Assembly: GCA_900323505.1 (NCBI GenBank)
Contig: OOIN01000003.1
Coordinates: forward strand, 2,046,001-2,110,000
Direction of reading: 5' to 3'
DNA length: 64,000 nt
DNA from: Ustilago trichophora
Taxonomy: Eukaryota; Basidiomycota; Ustilaginomycetes; Ustilaginales; Ustilaginaceae
The notes beneath the pieces were generated by a model. That model did not search any database and was not told the DNA's origin. It was given only the letters and a program-made list of their open reading frames with translations. Both the position numbers and the translations under genes were made by a program. Each line of letters starts with the position of its first letter. The first letter of the stretch is position 1. Positions 17,739 to 28,409 of the stretch are shown here, piece after piece.

Positions 17739-19480
17739 CTTCGTCTACTTCTTCTGCCTGGCGAAGAGAGAGAGACAGGGAGAGATGGGTGGTGTTGGTA
17801 GTTGGTGTAGGATGCGAGCTGGAAGATGTCGGGCAAGGCGAAGAGTCCGAATGCAGCGGCTTTTGTAGCTCGACACTTTGCGCAATGGTGATGTACAAGG
17901 CGGTGCTGGAAGAAGTCTTTGAGTGATGTTCGTGAAAAGAAGCTGGCTGATGAAGCGGCAGCTGGATGGCGTGAGACACCTTGTTACTTGGGTTTGCGAA
18001 GACGTGCTCTCTGTGACGCGCCTTCTGCACGACCAAATGTTGATTTCGGGATGGCGGAAGTTGACTCGAATCTGGAACTTGATGTGTGGTGACGCTGACG
18101 AGACAACCGCCAGATACAAAAAAAAGTGATCCGGCGGCGCACACCTTATATGGATCTAGACGAGCGGTGGGAAGTTCCTGTACCAAGCCGTTGTCGAGCG
18201 ACGTGATGTCTCCAAGCACGTTCTTACACTTGCATCAGATCGTAAAGAGGTGAGTGGGTATCTGCCGTGGAAGGGTGTAGAAAAACACGGCGACTTTTCT
18301 GTTATCGATCGTTTGGAGATGAGGATGTATCGGCGCAATGGAAGAGAAAAGTTTAAGCTTTCAAACGCCGTCCAGAGAGACGAGGTTGCCGGCTCGTTGA
18401 AGCGGAAGAGATATGCTCTGCGGGAAGTGATGCGGTGCGTTGTCGTGATGACACAGATATGTTGTGCGATGGACGTGAAGCTTCGTAACGGGTGTGCGTT
18501 TGCGTTAATGAGAAAGGATGAGAGAGAAAGAGAAGATAGCGTCGGAAGTGGTTCCAGGCGATCCGTTCCGAGGGAGGGATTATAATAGATTTGTGTGCAT
18601 GAGTGTGTGTGTGTTCGTGGAACTCAAGCAAGGTACAGAGGATCGTGCATCATCGCTAGGCTCAATGATGACACCTGCATAGCAACTTACAGTAAGCTGA
18701 GAGTATCATGCACCAGCCACATACGACGACAGGTTTCCTTTGGCCATCGTTCCGTCAAGCGGGCCTTATTTTCTTGGCCCCAACGTTCTTCTTCCTAAGA
18801 GTGGGGGGAATACAGAACGTGCGTGAGCTACAACAATCACTTTGTTCATCACGTTCTCCGAAGATCCACCGTCTGGCTGCGCTCGTGTGCGGCAGAGGTG
18901 GCACCGGACCGGTCTAGACTGCTGGAAAGGTTGAGCACACAAAGCATTGGAGCCAAGAGCACGTGCTGCATCTTGCCTCGAATCTTGGTCTTATGAAGTC
19001 GAGACCGGAGACAATGAGAGGCGGACGGGTGGATTATGAAACGTTGGCGGTGGCGGTTGGTGTATGCATGCCATGTCGACGCCGAGAAATTCTCCGCCCG
19101 CTTGGGCTTGGCTCGCAACTCTGGGATGCGATGACAACATCTGTTCCACGCAACACCACAATACGCACATTACAATAAGCATAGCGAATGACATCAATTA
19201 TAAAAAGGACCAAGGCATAGGAAATATATGTACAAAAGCACGCAACGAATGCAGATGAAGGATGCCGTCGTTCAAGCAGCAGCAGCAGCGACGACCACAC
19301 GCACACCTACAAAGGTGGGATTGATGATCAAAAAAAGAAAAGAGTTCATTCCGCGGATTCCGAAAGCCGAACTGCTTTTAGTACGGAAGGAGCGGACCAA
19401 CTTAAAAGAGTGGGTGTGGGTGGGTGTGTGGATGAGGTTCAAAAGGTTTCCACCACACGTTCCTGCCGCGGGATGCTTTT
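17739..19480. other. Intergenic, 1.7 kb
   Basis: It lies between the start of the secreted-protein gene and the 3' end of the thiolase gene. Short ORFs on both strands lack coding character. No RNA gene or repeat family was recognised. Confidence 0.45.
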
Positions 19481-20830
19481 TTAAAGATCAGCGGGGAGGT
19501 AGTCGGAGAACTGCTTGCTCTTGACCTTGTTGAGGTCATCCTCGGTGATGCTCTTGACGTTGTCACCTGCGTTGTAGCCGAATCGCTTGGCCGAGTTGGT
19601 AGCGCCGGCCTTGTAGAACGAGGGACGACGAAGGATGGTGACGACACAGGATCCACCGAGACCAATGTTGTGGGTGAGGGCGTGCTGGACGTTCTTGACC
19701 TGAAGGGCACCGGCGTCGCCACGAAGCTGGTCGACCATGTACTTGATCATACCGAGACCGGTGGCACCGAGAGGGTGACCTTTGGACTCGAGACCACCGG
19801 AAGGGTTGACGACCCAACCTTTACCGGCGTCGTTGTAGGTGTTGAGCTTCTGCTCGACGAGCTTGTGTGCCTCACCCTCGGCACAGAGACCGAGCGCAGG
19901 GTAGGTGACGAGCTCGTTGGGGGCAAAGCAATCGTGAAGCTCGAGGACCTGGACATCGTTGGGTCCGATACCAGCCTGCTGGTAGGCGATCTTGGCGGCA
20001 CGACGCGACATGTCGGCACCGGCAAGCTCGATACGCGAACGGTCCTCGTAGAGACGAATCGAGTCGGTGGCGACACCCATACCTGCGAGCTCGATGGCTC
20101 GGTCCTCAAGACCGTGCTTCTTGACGAAAGCCTCCGAGGCAACGATGGCGGCAGCACCACCGTCGGAAGTGGGGGAGCACATGGGCAAGGTGACCTCACG
20201 AGTGATCTTGCGAGCCTTGAGCACCTGGTCCTTGTCCGGGGTGGCGCGGAACTGGGCGTAAGGGTTCTTGGCCGAGTGACGGTGGTTTTTGGCGGCAATC
20301 TCGGCAATGTGGTCCCAAGTGGCACCGTACTTTTCACAGTACTCGAGACCGGCAGCGCCAAAGATACGGGCGGCGAAGGGGCCAAAGTCCTCGGTCTCGT
20401 ACTCCTTGTCGCCCTCGATCTCGAAGAGCTGCGACATGGTTCCCTCCATGGGAGCGGCACGGTCGGTGAAGGCGGAGCTGAGCGAACCGGGAGCCATCTT
20501 TTCGAAACCGACGGCAAGGGCACACTCGGCCTGACCGGCGAGAACGGCGTTGGCAGCAAGGTTGAAGGCACTGGAACCGGTAGAGCAGTTGTTGTTGACG
20601 TTGACGATGGGGATACCAGTCATACCGAGCTGGTAGAGAACACGCTGACCGCAGGTAGAGTCGCCGTAGACGTAACCGGCAGCGGCGTACTCGACATCGT
20701 CGTAGGTGAGGCCGGAATCGATGAGGGCCTTGACGGCAGCCTCGAGACCAAGGATGGGGTAATCACGGTCGGCGGGCTTGGTGAAGGCGGTCATGCCGAC
20801 ACCGACGACGTAAGCTTTGCGAGCGGCCAT
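19481..20830 (-). CDS. SCP2/SCPx-type thiolase
   Basis: Single exon, 449 residues from MAARKAYVVG. An in-frame upstream extension to 21010 exists, but family homology starts at 20830 and the extension overlaps the TATA box. The nucleophilic Cys is in NVNNNCSTGSS (C82). The catalytic His positions are in LELHDCFAPNE and GGLESKGHPLGATG. The order matches the thiolase part of sterol carrier protein X, which cleaves branched-chain or 2-methyl 3-oxoacyl-CoA in peroxisomal beta-oxidation. The SCP2 lipid-transfer domain is absent, as in many stand-alone fungal forms. The C-terminus ends PADL, not a canonical PTS1, and I see no clear PTS2, so peroxisomal location rests on family only. The unusually strong codon bias (G/C third positions) suggests high expression. 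Confidence 0.9.
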   Translation of the reverse strand: MAARKAYVVGVGMTAFTKPADRDYPILGLEAAVKALIDSGLTYDDVEYAAAGYVYGDSTCGQRVLYQLGMTGIPIVNVNNNCSTGSSAFNLAANAVLAGQAECALAVGFEKMAPGSLSSAFTDRAAPMEGTMSQLFEIEGDKEYETEDFGPFAARIFGAAGLEYCEKYGATWDHIAEIAAKNHRHSAKNPYAQFRATPDKDQVLKARKITREVTLPMCSPTSDGGAAAIVASEAFVKKHGLEDRAIELAGMGVATDSIRLYEDRSRIELAGADMSRRAAKIAYQQAGIGPNDVQVLELHDCFAPNELVTYPALGLCAEGEAHKLVEQKLNTYNDAGKGWVVNPSGGLESKGHPLGATGLGMIKYMVDQLRGDAGALQVKNVQHALTHNIGLGGSCVVTILRRPSFYKAGATNSAKRFGYNAGDNVKSITEDDLNKVKSKQFSDYLPADL

Positions 20831-22184
20831 TTTGATAGAGTGATTTGCAACGAGAAAGGAGAGGAGGAAAAGGGGGGAGGAGATGATGATGAGAAGAAAT
20901 CGAGGATGACGGCCAAGGTCGAGGATGAGGAAGGTCTTTATAAAAGAATGTTCACAGTCTTCTCTTGGACTTGGGGAGGAGTAAGAGGAGGAGGAGGAGC
21001 ACGGTTCCAACTAGCGAGCACATTGAGCAAGCTGGAGCCTGCGTGAGAGAGGGAGCCAACGGTAAAGCCGGCTGGATTGAAGGCCGGTTTGGGACCAACA
21101 TTGAAGTGAGGGACTACATGACTGCTACGCGGCTTGGTGGCCGATGCGCGCAGCAGCGAGTTAAGCGGCAGCAGAGAAAGCAGGCCACGCACCATGACCC
21201 AACCACAATAGCTATAGCTATACAAGGGTCTTTGCTGTGGAGGACGAAGGACGAAGGAGGGTGGCACAAAGAGAAAGCGAGATCCAGTAGCCGACGCATT
21301 TGGAATGTGAAATCCATCCAATACAAAATCTGGCTTCTCGGTTTGAATTACCCCAGACTGAGCTGCGAAAATACGGCCAGGAAGGTATCCATCCATATCT
21401 GCCTTTCGCCGGTCTCTCTATACTCTGCAGTGTACAGACGACCCAAAAACAAAAGTGTGGGGAAAGCAATGTTGAAGTACTGTAACAAGTCCGCGCTTGA
21501 AAACCGTGTTGGCGAGGCGCAACTCCGCCTTCTCCAGCCCTTTTGTTTTCCCCTCTTTGCTGCTTCTGTCTGCCAAGCCTGTGCAGATCGCCATCTGAAG
21601 AAGTCAAGCAAGATGCGCTCGGATCAAGCTGCCGAATCCCCTTTCCCAATATGCAATGTAAGCAAATCTTTGTGTGGAAGAAAACGTGGGACAAGATCAT
21701 CCGGATCCATTGGCAATCCAATCCGCACACACACAGATACGAGACTTTACCCCGCACTCCGAACAGCGGAGATATCGGCAGGATGGCATCAAGGAAGAGG
21801 CACACTGCAGTAGCACAATGCTGGATACTCTGGGTCGGAGAAGCGAGCGAAAGAGCGAGCGAGCGAGGAAGGATTGCAAGAAAGTGTTTTGTGTTGGTCT
21901 GGAGAAAGAGTCGAAGCTGAAAGGACAGCCGCATCTTTTTCGTTTTCACGCTGCAAAGAGAAGAATGAAGAAACACGCGGCAAAGCTAAGATGTAAATTT
22001 TCGTACGATATTTCAAGGAGTAACGCTCTAACATGAACTGGGTTTGGGATGAAGCGGAATGGTATGACAAACAAAGTAGCGATCTAGAGAGACGGTTTGT
22101 GGTCGGTCGGTATGACAAAGTCGGACGAGCAGGAAGAAAGCGAAGCAGAAACGAAAGAGGTTTGACAAGGAGAGGGATGCAGCG
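20831..22184. other. Intergenic, 1.35 kb
   Basis: This is the upstream region of the thiolase gene and the 3' flank of the small secreted-protein gene. A TATA element lies at 20938. Nothing else was recognised. Confidence 0.5.
20938..20943 (-). promoter_or_regulatory. TATA box of the thiolase gene
   Basis: TTTTATAAAG on the minus strand, about 108 bp upstream of the chosen ATG. The position fits a fungal core promoter with a short 5' UTR. Confidence 0.55.
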
Positions 22185-22706
22185 TCAGATGTTGAACAAG
22201 CTGGTCATGCTACTCAAAATTCCTCCATCCTCCTTTTTCTTGCCATCTCCATCACCGCCAGAACCAGCATCACCACCTTCACCTGGAGGCTTGATCGCAT
22301 TGTAAGCCTGACTACCGTCGGAATTGGCAGCTGCGGGGGTGATAACGTTGAAAACACCCTTTGCGTTGGTGCAAGATTCGCGGATTGCGGTTGAGAGAGG
22401 TCCACCGATAGGCTTGAGAGCCACACAGGTCTGGGGTAAGGTCCATGTATTGTTGTCGATATCGTAGTTGCCCTGATGCGTGCAGTGGATGGCTCCCTTG
22501 ATGCTGCCCGCTCGTGCCTCGGGACCGAAGCATACACCGAGTTCGACCGAAGAGAACCAGTAAAAAGTGCTGGCGACGGGATGTTCCGAGACCTTGAAGT
22601 CGGGCGCACCTATAGCTGCTGCGACATCTGCAGAGACGCGGTCGATGCAAGAGGCCAAGAGTGAGCCGAGCGTGATCACAAAGGTAATGGTGAACGTCCT
22701 CTTCAT
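22185..22706 (-). CDS. Small secreted four-cysteine protein, candidate effector
   Basis: Single exon, 173 residues. The N-terminus (MKRTFTITFVITLGSLLASC, then IDRVSA) is a typical signal peptide with likely cleavage after VSA at about 27. The mature part contains four Cys (in GVCFGPE, HCTHQGN, TCVALKP and ESCTNAK), enough for two disulfides. It ends in a Gly/Asp/Lys-rich linker (about 141-160) and a short hydrophobic tail (ILSSMTSLFNI). No family was recognised. Secretion is well supported. A role in host or surface interaction is inference from size and Cys content. A TATA box about 125 bp upstream suggests a regulated promoter. Confidence 0.7.
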   Translation of the reverse strand: MKRTFTITFVITLGSLLASCIDRVSADVAAAIGAPDFKVSEHPVASTFYWFSSVELGVCFGPEARAGSIKGAIHCTHQGNYDIDNNTWTLPQTCVALKPIGGPLSTAIRESCTNAKGVFNVITPAAANSDGSQAYNAIKPPGEGGDAGSGGDGDGKKKEDGGILSSMTSLFNI

Positions 22707-22827
22707 GTTGACGTTGACGGAGCAGACGGTCGAGGATGAAGATTGGGATCAGGGTGAGAGTTGGATATGGTGCGAGACGACTCGAGAAAAGGGGTTAAAG
22801 AGATCGGTTGCGAGAGGATTCGCAGCT

Positions 22828-22834
22828 TATATAC
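22828..22834 (-). promoter_or_regulatory. TATA box of the small secreted-protein gene
   Basis: TATATAAG on the minus strand, about 122-128 bp upstream of the ATG at 22706. Confidence 0.55.
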
Positions 22835-23951
22835 AGTGTGTGTTGATGTGAGACCGGTGGGTCCATAGCAGACTTCATCTGCAGCGAGTATGCAATGTCT
22901 GTGCTGCCCCTGCTCCCACACCGTGCTCTTGACCCACCACTTTTGAGACAAAGCCACATGAAGTATACAAGCCGTCTGCCAGTACACCACTCAAGCCTGA
23001 CTACGTATCAATCCGCTGAGCAGTCTGAAGAAAAGTGGGTGGTGTCACAGGGCCCAAATGAGATCCGCCGCCGAGCATCGATCGTTTTACTTGCCCAACC
23101 CCTGTTTTCACTCACAGGCTTGGAGCAAGGCAGGCAGAGTTGAGGTCGATGTGGTGTGTCAGCAGCCAATCACAAGGCCGATGGGACACATCTCTCACGC
23201 CTCTTCTCACCAACGCTCATTATGACCACCACAGCTGCCTATGCGAATGTCAAGCAGTGCGACCGTCATCGACGATGCGTGAGGACAGAGAGCTTGCCTC
23301 GCCTTGTCAAGGCGGGCGAGTGGGCGGAATGCCCATTTTTCCCCAAAATGTAAGTTGCAGACACCTAACACTCTGATGCCGCCGCACTGACATCATAGAT
23401 CTTGTCTCGATCTCTGTCAGGATACGGAAGTCATGATTCCGCTCCCCACCGTCGGAAGGTGTACCAATCACAGCGAGATTCCGGGGATGATTCTGATGTC
23501 AAGGTAGAAACGTGCACAATCAACTTAAGCAAAAAGGCTGAGCTGCATCCGTCCTCGGCTATGCAGTCGCCCATTCAACCATTTTGGAGCTAAAATTGGC
23601 TTTCTTCTCGAGATCACTGCCCCCTCCCAATTGGCGCATTGGACACAGACACACATTTGAGGGCGAAGTTCAGTCATCGTACTCAATGTGGCTTGCGATA
23701 GGCTGTAGTGAAGAGGTAGTAGAGTAGAGGTGGGACTGGGAATGCGGGTGGAAAAGTTATACAAGGAGATTGGCTCGTGCGTGGTACAAGACGGCGAGTT
23801 TCAACTTTGCAGTTGAACCTCGGGTAAGGGTCCAAGCTGCGAGTTGCTGCGCTTTTTTGGAGGTGTGTCCACGTTGAAGAACAGTGAACAGATCAGGAAG
23901 ATTTGGGTTCTCACGCTTCTCGTCAGCTCGCTCTTCTCCGTCGTATCTCGA

Positions 23952-23957
23952 TATATA
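23952..23957 (+). promoter_or_regulatory. TATA-like element of the oxidoreductase gene
   Basis: GATATATACC, about 113 bp upstream of the ATG at 24065, at a spacing similar to the neighbouring TATA elements. Confidence 0.45.
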
Positions 23958-24064
23958 CCTCCAAGGACGACTTTGATGCCCATCTTTGTCAACAACCACA
24001 TCGCTATCCCCCCCGACTCTTTGGTCGTTTTCGACTCGAATCGAAACACGAACGCCCTTCAAAG

Positions 24065-25504
24065 ATGGCAACGGCAATCAAGGACCTCTACAACCGAGCG
24101 TCCAACATTTACACCTCTTTCCACCCATCCTCTGTTGCTAAGCGCACCGCTACCGATGGTTCCTCTGCACCCTTGAGGATGGGCATCCTCGGTGCGGCCA
24201 ACATTGCTCCCGCTGCCGTCATCATCCCCGCCAAGACACACCCGGACGTCATTGTCTCGGCTGTAGCCGCTCGCTCCAAGGCCAAAGCCACCGCCTTTGC
24301 CAAGAAACACAACATCCCTCATGTATTCGACTCCTACGAAGACCTTATCAACGACCCAGGTATCGATGTCGTATACAACCCGCTCCCCAACGGTCTCCAC
24401 TACGAATGGACGCTCAAGTGTATCGCAGCCAAAAAGCACGTTCTTCTCGAAAAGCCTTCGACCTCCAACCAGGCCGATACGAAAAAGGTGTTTGAGGCGG
24501 CAAAGGAGGCCAATGTACTGGTGCTGGAAGCTTTCCACTATCGATTCCACCCAGCTCTGCACGAGTTTGCCTATAGACTGCATGACTTTATGTCGGCTCA
24601 AAACCCGATGATGGAGGTCTCGGCGTATCTGTTGGCTCCCTCGGGAGTGATCAAGGACGACGATATTCGGTTCGATTGGAAGCTCGCCGGTGGATCGTTG
24701 ATGGACGCGGGAGTATACCCTACCAGTGCGGTCCTGTACACCATGCGAGCAGCTGCCGGCACATGGCAACGTGCCAACTGGGAAGATGGCATCGAAGTTC
24801 GCGAAGCGCGTCCAACCCATTTCTACCCTCAAGACACATCCTCCAAGGCACACCTCAACGACAAAGGAGATCCTGCAATCGACGCTTCCATGGAAGCAAC
24901 CGTACTCATCCCTACCGCACGCCCTGCAAAGCTTCCGTGCAAGATCGAAACTTCCCTCTCCCGATCCCTCTTCACCATCCCTTTCCTCAACTGGCGCGTA
25001 CCCAACATCTCTCGTCTCGCCCCCACCCTCAAAGCCACTTTCAAGGATAGATCCACGGTAGAACTCCAAAACTACGTCGGACCTTTCCTGTGGCATTCGA
25101 TCAAAGCCACTTACCGCGGTAAATCTGCCGCTGCTGCCAATGTAGCTGAGGGAACGGTCAAGACGTACAAGGCTTACGTTCCTGGCGATACTTCGGGTAC
25201 GGATCAGATGAGGAGAGCCGCCAAGGACGGTCACTGGCCTAAAGGGACGGGTGAAGTTTGGTGGTCGACATACAGATGGCAGCTAGAGGCCTTCGTGCTG
25301 GGCGTGAAAGCCGTTCAGCAGGGTACACCCGCAACTGAGGTCAGCCCGATCAACATGATCAACGAAGACAGGGACACAGCACACACAAGGGTCCCCGTAT
25401 GGGTGCAGAACGAAGAATCAGTCATCATCATGAAGACCGTTGATGCGATCTATGAAAAGTCCGGATTGGCTAAAAGGGTCTCCTCTCCTCCAACCAAGGC
25501 TTGA
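24065..25504 (+). CDS. GFO/IDH/MocA-family oxidoreductase (dihydrodiol/xylose dehydrogenase-like)
   Basis: Single exon, 479 residues. The Rossmann fold starts with RMGILGAANIAP (about 38-49). The catalytic EKP motif is VLLEKPSTSN, and EAFHYRFHP follows with the usual aromatic/His cluster. The C-terminal half has the alpha/beta substrate domain with GGSLMDAGVYPTSAVLY. The overall length is larger than the ~330-390 typical of D-xylose 1-dehydrogenase (NADP+) and trans-dihydrodiol dehydrogenases, mainly through an insertion at about 250-300 and a longer C-terminus. The likely reaction is NADP-linked oxidation of a sugar or cyclic diol in the cytosol; the substrate is unknown. The start at 24065 was chosen over in-frame upstream codons because the TATA element and 5' leader precede it. 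Confidence 0.85.
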   Translation: MATAIKDLYNRASNIYTSFHPSSVAKRTATDGSSAPLRMGILGAANIAPAAVIIPAKTHPDVIVSAVAARSKAKATAFAKKHNIPHVFDSYEDLINDPGIDVVYNPLPNGLHYEWTLKCIAAKKHVLLEKPSTSNQADTKKVFEAAKEANVLVLEAFHYRFHPALHEFAYRLHDFMSAQNPMMEVSAYLLAPSGVIKDDDIRFDWKLAGGSLMDAGVYPTSAVLYTMRAAAGTWQRANWEDGIEVREARPTHFYPQDTSSKAHLNDKGDPAIDASMEATVLIPTARPAKLPCKIETSLSRSLFTIPFLNWRVPNISRLAPTLKATFKDRSTVELQNYVGPFLWHSIKATYRGKSAAAANVAEGTVKTYKAYVPGDTSGTDQMRRAAKDGHWPKGTGEVWWSTYRWQLEAFVLGVKAVQQGTPATEVSPINMINEDRDTAHTRVPVWVQNEESVIIMKTVDAIYEKSGLAKRVSSPPTKA

Positions 25505-25668
25505 AGCAAATTCACCCGACAGGCATCTGTATCTGTCGTCTGGACTGTAGATAGTGTACATGACATTTCATACACGAGTGATTGCGTCGCAAGCGAGTTG
25601 ATGGTGTGATTGACAAATGTGTAAAGCAGGGGTTATCTATCCACGACTACGAATCCTTCTCAAGTGTA

Positions 25669-27246
25669 TCAGGAAGTGTAACCAAGACATCTCCCATCCA
25701 TCCCATCCGACCACCAAGGCGCGCCTACCAACAGCACGCAGATCAGTACTCCCACCAACCAGCTCACCACCGCATATCTAATTGCTTTTCTCCTCGGCTT
25801 GATCGTTCTGAGTTCAACCGCAAACGTGCTGACCGTAGACAAACATCCACAGAATCCATCCTCGAACCCTTGCAATGCTTGACATCCCGTCAAACCTCCT
25901 GCGAACGACCTTGGCCTTGACCCGGCGCGAGAAGCGGTAAAAGCGGCACAGATGATCGCCGTTCCCAACAGGTTGGCTGCCAGTGTGCCGAGGGGTAGGG
26001 AATAGCGTTTGGAAAGCGGATGCGTGTTGTACCGTGAGAGATACCAGCGCAGGATTGCTCCTGGGGGTGCCAGGATGAGGCCAAATGTGACGCGTCGGAA
26101 GGGGGGATAGAGACCGCAAAGAAGGGCAGATGCGATCCAGAACAGAAGACCGAGGAGGAACATTGATGTATCGAGGAGGAGGGTTTGACCTGGTTCTTTT
26201 GGGTTGATGTTCTTTTCGTTTTGTGTGTCGCCAGAGCGAGGCAGATGCGAGCTCGAGTGGATGCCTGATCGAACAGCGCCAATCAGCGATTCAACATTGA
26301 TCACCTCTGACAGCGCCACACCAGCAGCAACACTCACGATCGCCATCCCCAGAGTTACGCCCGTCTGCGTCAGTGCATCCATCACATTATGCAATCCATG
26401 TCGATGCCAATGCTCCTGATTTCCAAACGCCCTAAACACGTCCAGCATCCATTTCGAAAACGTCGTTACACTCCCACAAAATCCAGTAGTGATCATGATA
26501 TAGGCAGGCGGATAACGACCTTCGATCGCCCGTCGATTCGCAGCTCCGATGGCAAGACCCATGATGAGACATCCGACCGCTTGGGCCCAGACGAGAGGGA
26601 ATACGCTCTGGCCATCGTAGGTGTTGAGTGCGACGAAACCTTCACGTGCCAAAGTGCCCCAGATGGCGGCAAAGGCGAGCAAACCGAGGATGGAACAGTG
26701 GCGAAGGAGTTTGTGATGGGTAGGGATGAGAGGTAGATGGTTGGGTTCGATTTGGTTGCCTGCTTCTTCGGTGGAGGGATCGAGGTTGTTGGTGTTGGAG
26801 GTGGTGGTCGAAGTAGTAGCCTCAGATGTTATTGGCCTCGGAGAATTCAGCGCCATCTGAGGTGGTGCACGAGCCTCAGTTGCTGTTGCTAGAGGTTCAG
26901 GCTGCGAGATCGATGCAGAAGCATCACGTTGCACCGTCCTACTCGAAGAAGACCTGGACAGCATCCCCCCACGTTCCCCCTGCAACCCATGCGCATTGAT
27001 CGTATGCGGAACGCTCTCAAATTGGCTCCTAGCATCATCGGTATGATAGGCGCTGGCTCCAGCATCGGTGTAATAGCCTTCACCATCGGTTGCGGATGCA
27101 AAAGTGTCGGTTGCGCTGAGCATCGAGGTCTTGTGTGTCAATGTGGGGGTGGCTACAGCTGAAGACCAGTCTGTGCTTCGCCTTGCCGGCTGTGGAGTGA
27201 CCGGTTCTAATGGACGGGATGGCCCCGCCGCCGTATGCAGATCCAT
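25669..27246 (-). CDS. FEX1: Fluoride export protein FEX (tandem CrcB domains)
   Basis: Single exon from MDLHTAAGPS, 525 residues. The first ~165 residues are polar and Ser/Thr-rich. They are followed by two homologous CrcB-type membrane domains. The pore motifs are GFCGSVTTFSKWMLD (about 257) in the first half and GFCGCLSTVSTFAVEL (about 464) in the second. A polar loop of about 60 residues separates the domains. Known role: single-polypeptide eukaryotic fluoride exporter in the plasma membrane, protecting against environmental F-. An in-frame extension to 27447 is rejected because it lacks family content. The gene is divergent from the GNAT gene across 268 bp, a shared promoter region. Confidence 0.93.
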   Translation of the reverse strand: MDLHTAAGPSRPLEPVTPQPARRSTDWSSAVATPTLTHKTSMLSATDTFASATDGEGYYTDAGASAYHTDDARSQFESVPHTINAHGLQGERGGMLSRSSSSRTVQRDASASISQPEPLATATEARAPPQMALNSPRPITSEATTSTTTSNTNNLDPSTEEAGNQIEPNHLPLIPTHHKLLRHCSILGLLAFAAIWGTLAREGFVALNTYDGQSVFPLVWAQAVGCLIMGLAIGAANRRAIEGRYPPAYIMITTGFCGSVTTFSKWMLDVFRAFGNQEHWHRHGLHNVMDALTQTGVTLGMAIVSVAAGVALSEVINVESLIGAVRSGIHSSSHLPRSGDTQNEKNINPKEPGQTLLLDTSMFLLGLLFWIASALLCGLYPPFRRVTFGLILAPPGAILRWYLSRYNTHPLSKRYSLPLGTLAANLLGTAIICAAFTASRAGSRPRSFAGGLTGCQALQGFEDGFCGCLSTVSTFAVELRTIKPRRKAIRYAVVSWLVGVLICVLLVGAPWWSDGMDGRCLGYTS

Positions 27247-27514
27247 CTTACGAGAGCTGGGTGGGTTGTGTATGTCGAGATGAAGGAGGGTGGTCAAGTC
27301 GCAATCGATCAAGAAATGGAAAAAAAGTCCAAAACAAAGCGCACAAAAGTTGTCCGCCGGGAGAGTTGCATAAAAAAGAGCCACGCGGTTTTGGGGAGTC
27401 CGATTTAGACCCCGAGAGATCTCCTCGATTCTTACTTCTTGAGGCATACTTCATCCACCCTCCCTCCTTCCTTCTCTCGTCTGGTCTCATATAGCGCAAC
27501 GACAGCTTATAAAG

Positions 27515-28333
27515 ATGATCACATACACACCAGACAACCGCGCCCGAATCCGCACAGCCCAACCATCAGCCTCTCCCTCAGGCTCAGGCTCAGGTTCATT
27601 CCAAACCCTCAGCGAGCTCAACGTAGCCAACCCAGAAGAAAGCGACGTCGACTTTGTCATCCACGCCTTCGATTCGGCTCTGCCCTATCTAGCCTCCATA
27701 GGATCTGAAGCGCAGTGGGGGACCGTGCTTTTCTCCGAGAAGCCCAAAGTGCGACAGTCGTTTGACGATTACGTGCGAAAGAGCTACGATCTCAACTCCA
27801 CCTCCCAAGATACACCTCCGAGTGATGGCCAGAGCTGGCAGCATCTGGCGCTGTACGAAGTCCAAACGGAACAAGCAAAGTGGAGGAGGGTTGCAGCTCA
27901 GGGCCTTTCCACGAGCTTCCCAAACTATGTTCCGGACGAGTTGGCGCGAAACGAGTTGAAGGAGGCAACGAATTATCTGTATCTCAACTATCTCATCGCT
28001 GATAGGCGGACCGGGGATCTTGCCAAAGGTGCGGCGAGCCAGCTTGTTGCCTTTGGTATCAACGAGGGTAAGGCAAGAGGTAAGAGCGTGTTCTACGGAG
28101 ATTGCTGGCGTGGAAACAATGATGGGCTGATCAAGTGAGTCTCAGAAACAAAGTTGCTTGTCTGGGGGAGGCTTCCAATTTGCTGACTTGCTCTTCTGTG
28201 CACCGTTCGGCGACGATACAGATATTACCAAAGGCTAGGCTTCGAACCAGTAGGACCATTCGAAGTCAAAGACAAGCACGGTCCGAGCCTCAACTGGACC
28301 GGATACCTTTTTTCAAGATCACTTCGAGATTAG
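27515..28333 (+). CDS. GNAT-family N-acetyltransferase-like protein (2 exons)
   Basis: Exons are 27515-28134 and 28222-28333, giving 243 residues. The intron has GTGAGT, a GCTGAC branch site and CAG, and it keeps the frame. The C-terminal region shows the GNAT core pattern: YLYLNYLIADRRTGDLAKGAASQLVAFGINEG, then WRGNNDGLIKYYQRLGFEPVGPF, where the YYQRLGF strand-helix closes the acetyl-CoA site. The canonical Q/RxxGxG/A loop is only loosely represented by RTGDLAKGAA. It resembles uncharacterised fungal acetyltransferases acting on small molecules. Its acceptor is unknown. It is tail-to-tail with the SHPRH-like gene, with only 76 bp between the stop codons. Confidence 0.75.
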
Positions 28334-28409
28334 AGACGGTGGTCGGTGGGGCTAGACCACGACATGGTTCGATATTATCCAATGGTATAAGTAAAAGCTT
28401 GTATGAGAG

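Larger units (their letters stand above)
22707..24064. other. Divergent intergenic region, 1.36 kb
   Basis: It separates the secreted-protein gene (minus) from the oxidoreductase gene (plus) and carries TATA elements for both (22828 and 23952). No further gene was recognised. Confidence 0.5.

Noticed and set aside
19400..19483. Cryptic peroxisomal signal by stop-codon readthrough of the thiolase
   Set aside because: The in-frame sequence after the TAA ends without an SKL-like tripeptide.
19670..21046. 458-residue open frame antisense to the thiolase
   Set aside because: It is a shadow frame created by the strong GC-third codon bias of the thiolase. Its composition (Gly/Val/Thr/Leu/Glu-rich) matches no fold, and the sense frame has full family motifs.
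24059..25234. 391-residue open frame antisense to the oxidoreductase
   Set aside because: It is a shadow of the sense gene, which has clear GFO/IDH/MocA motifs.
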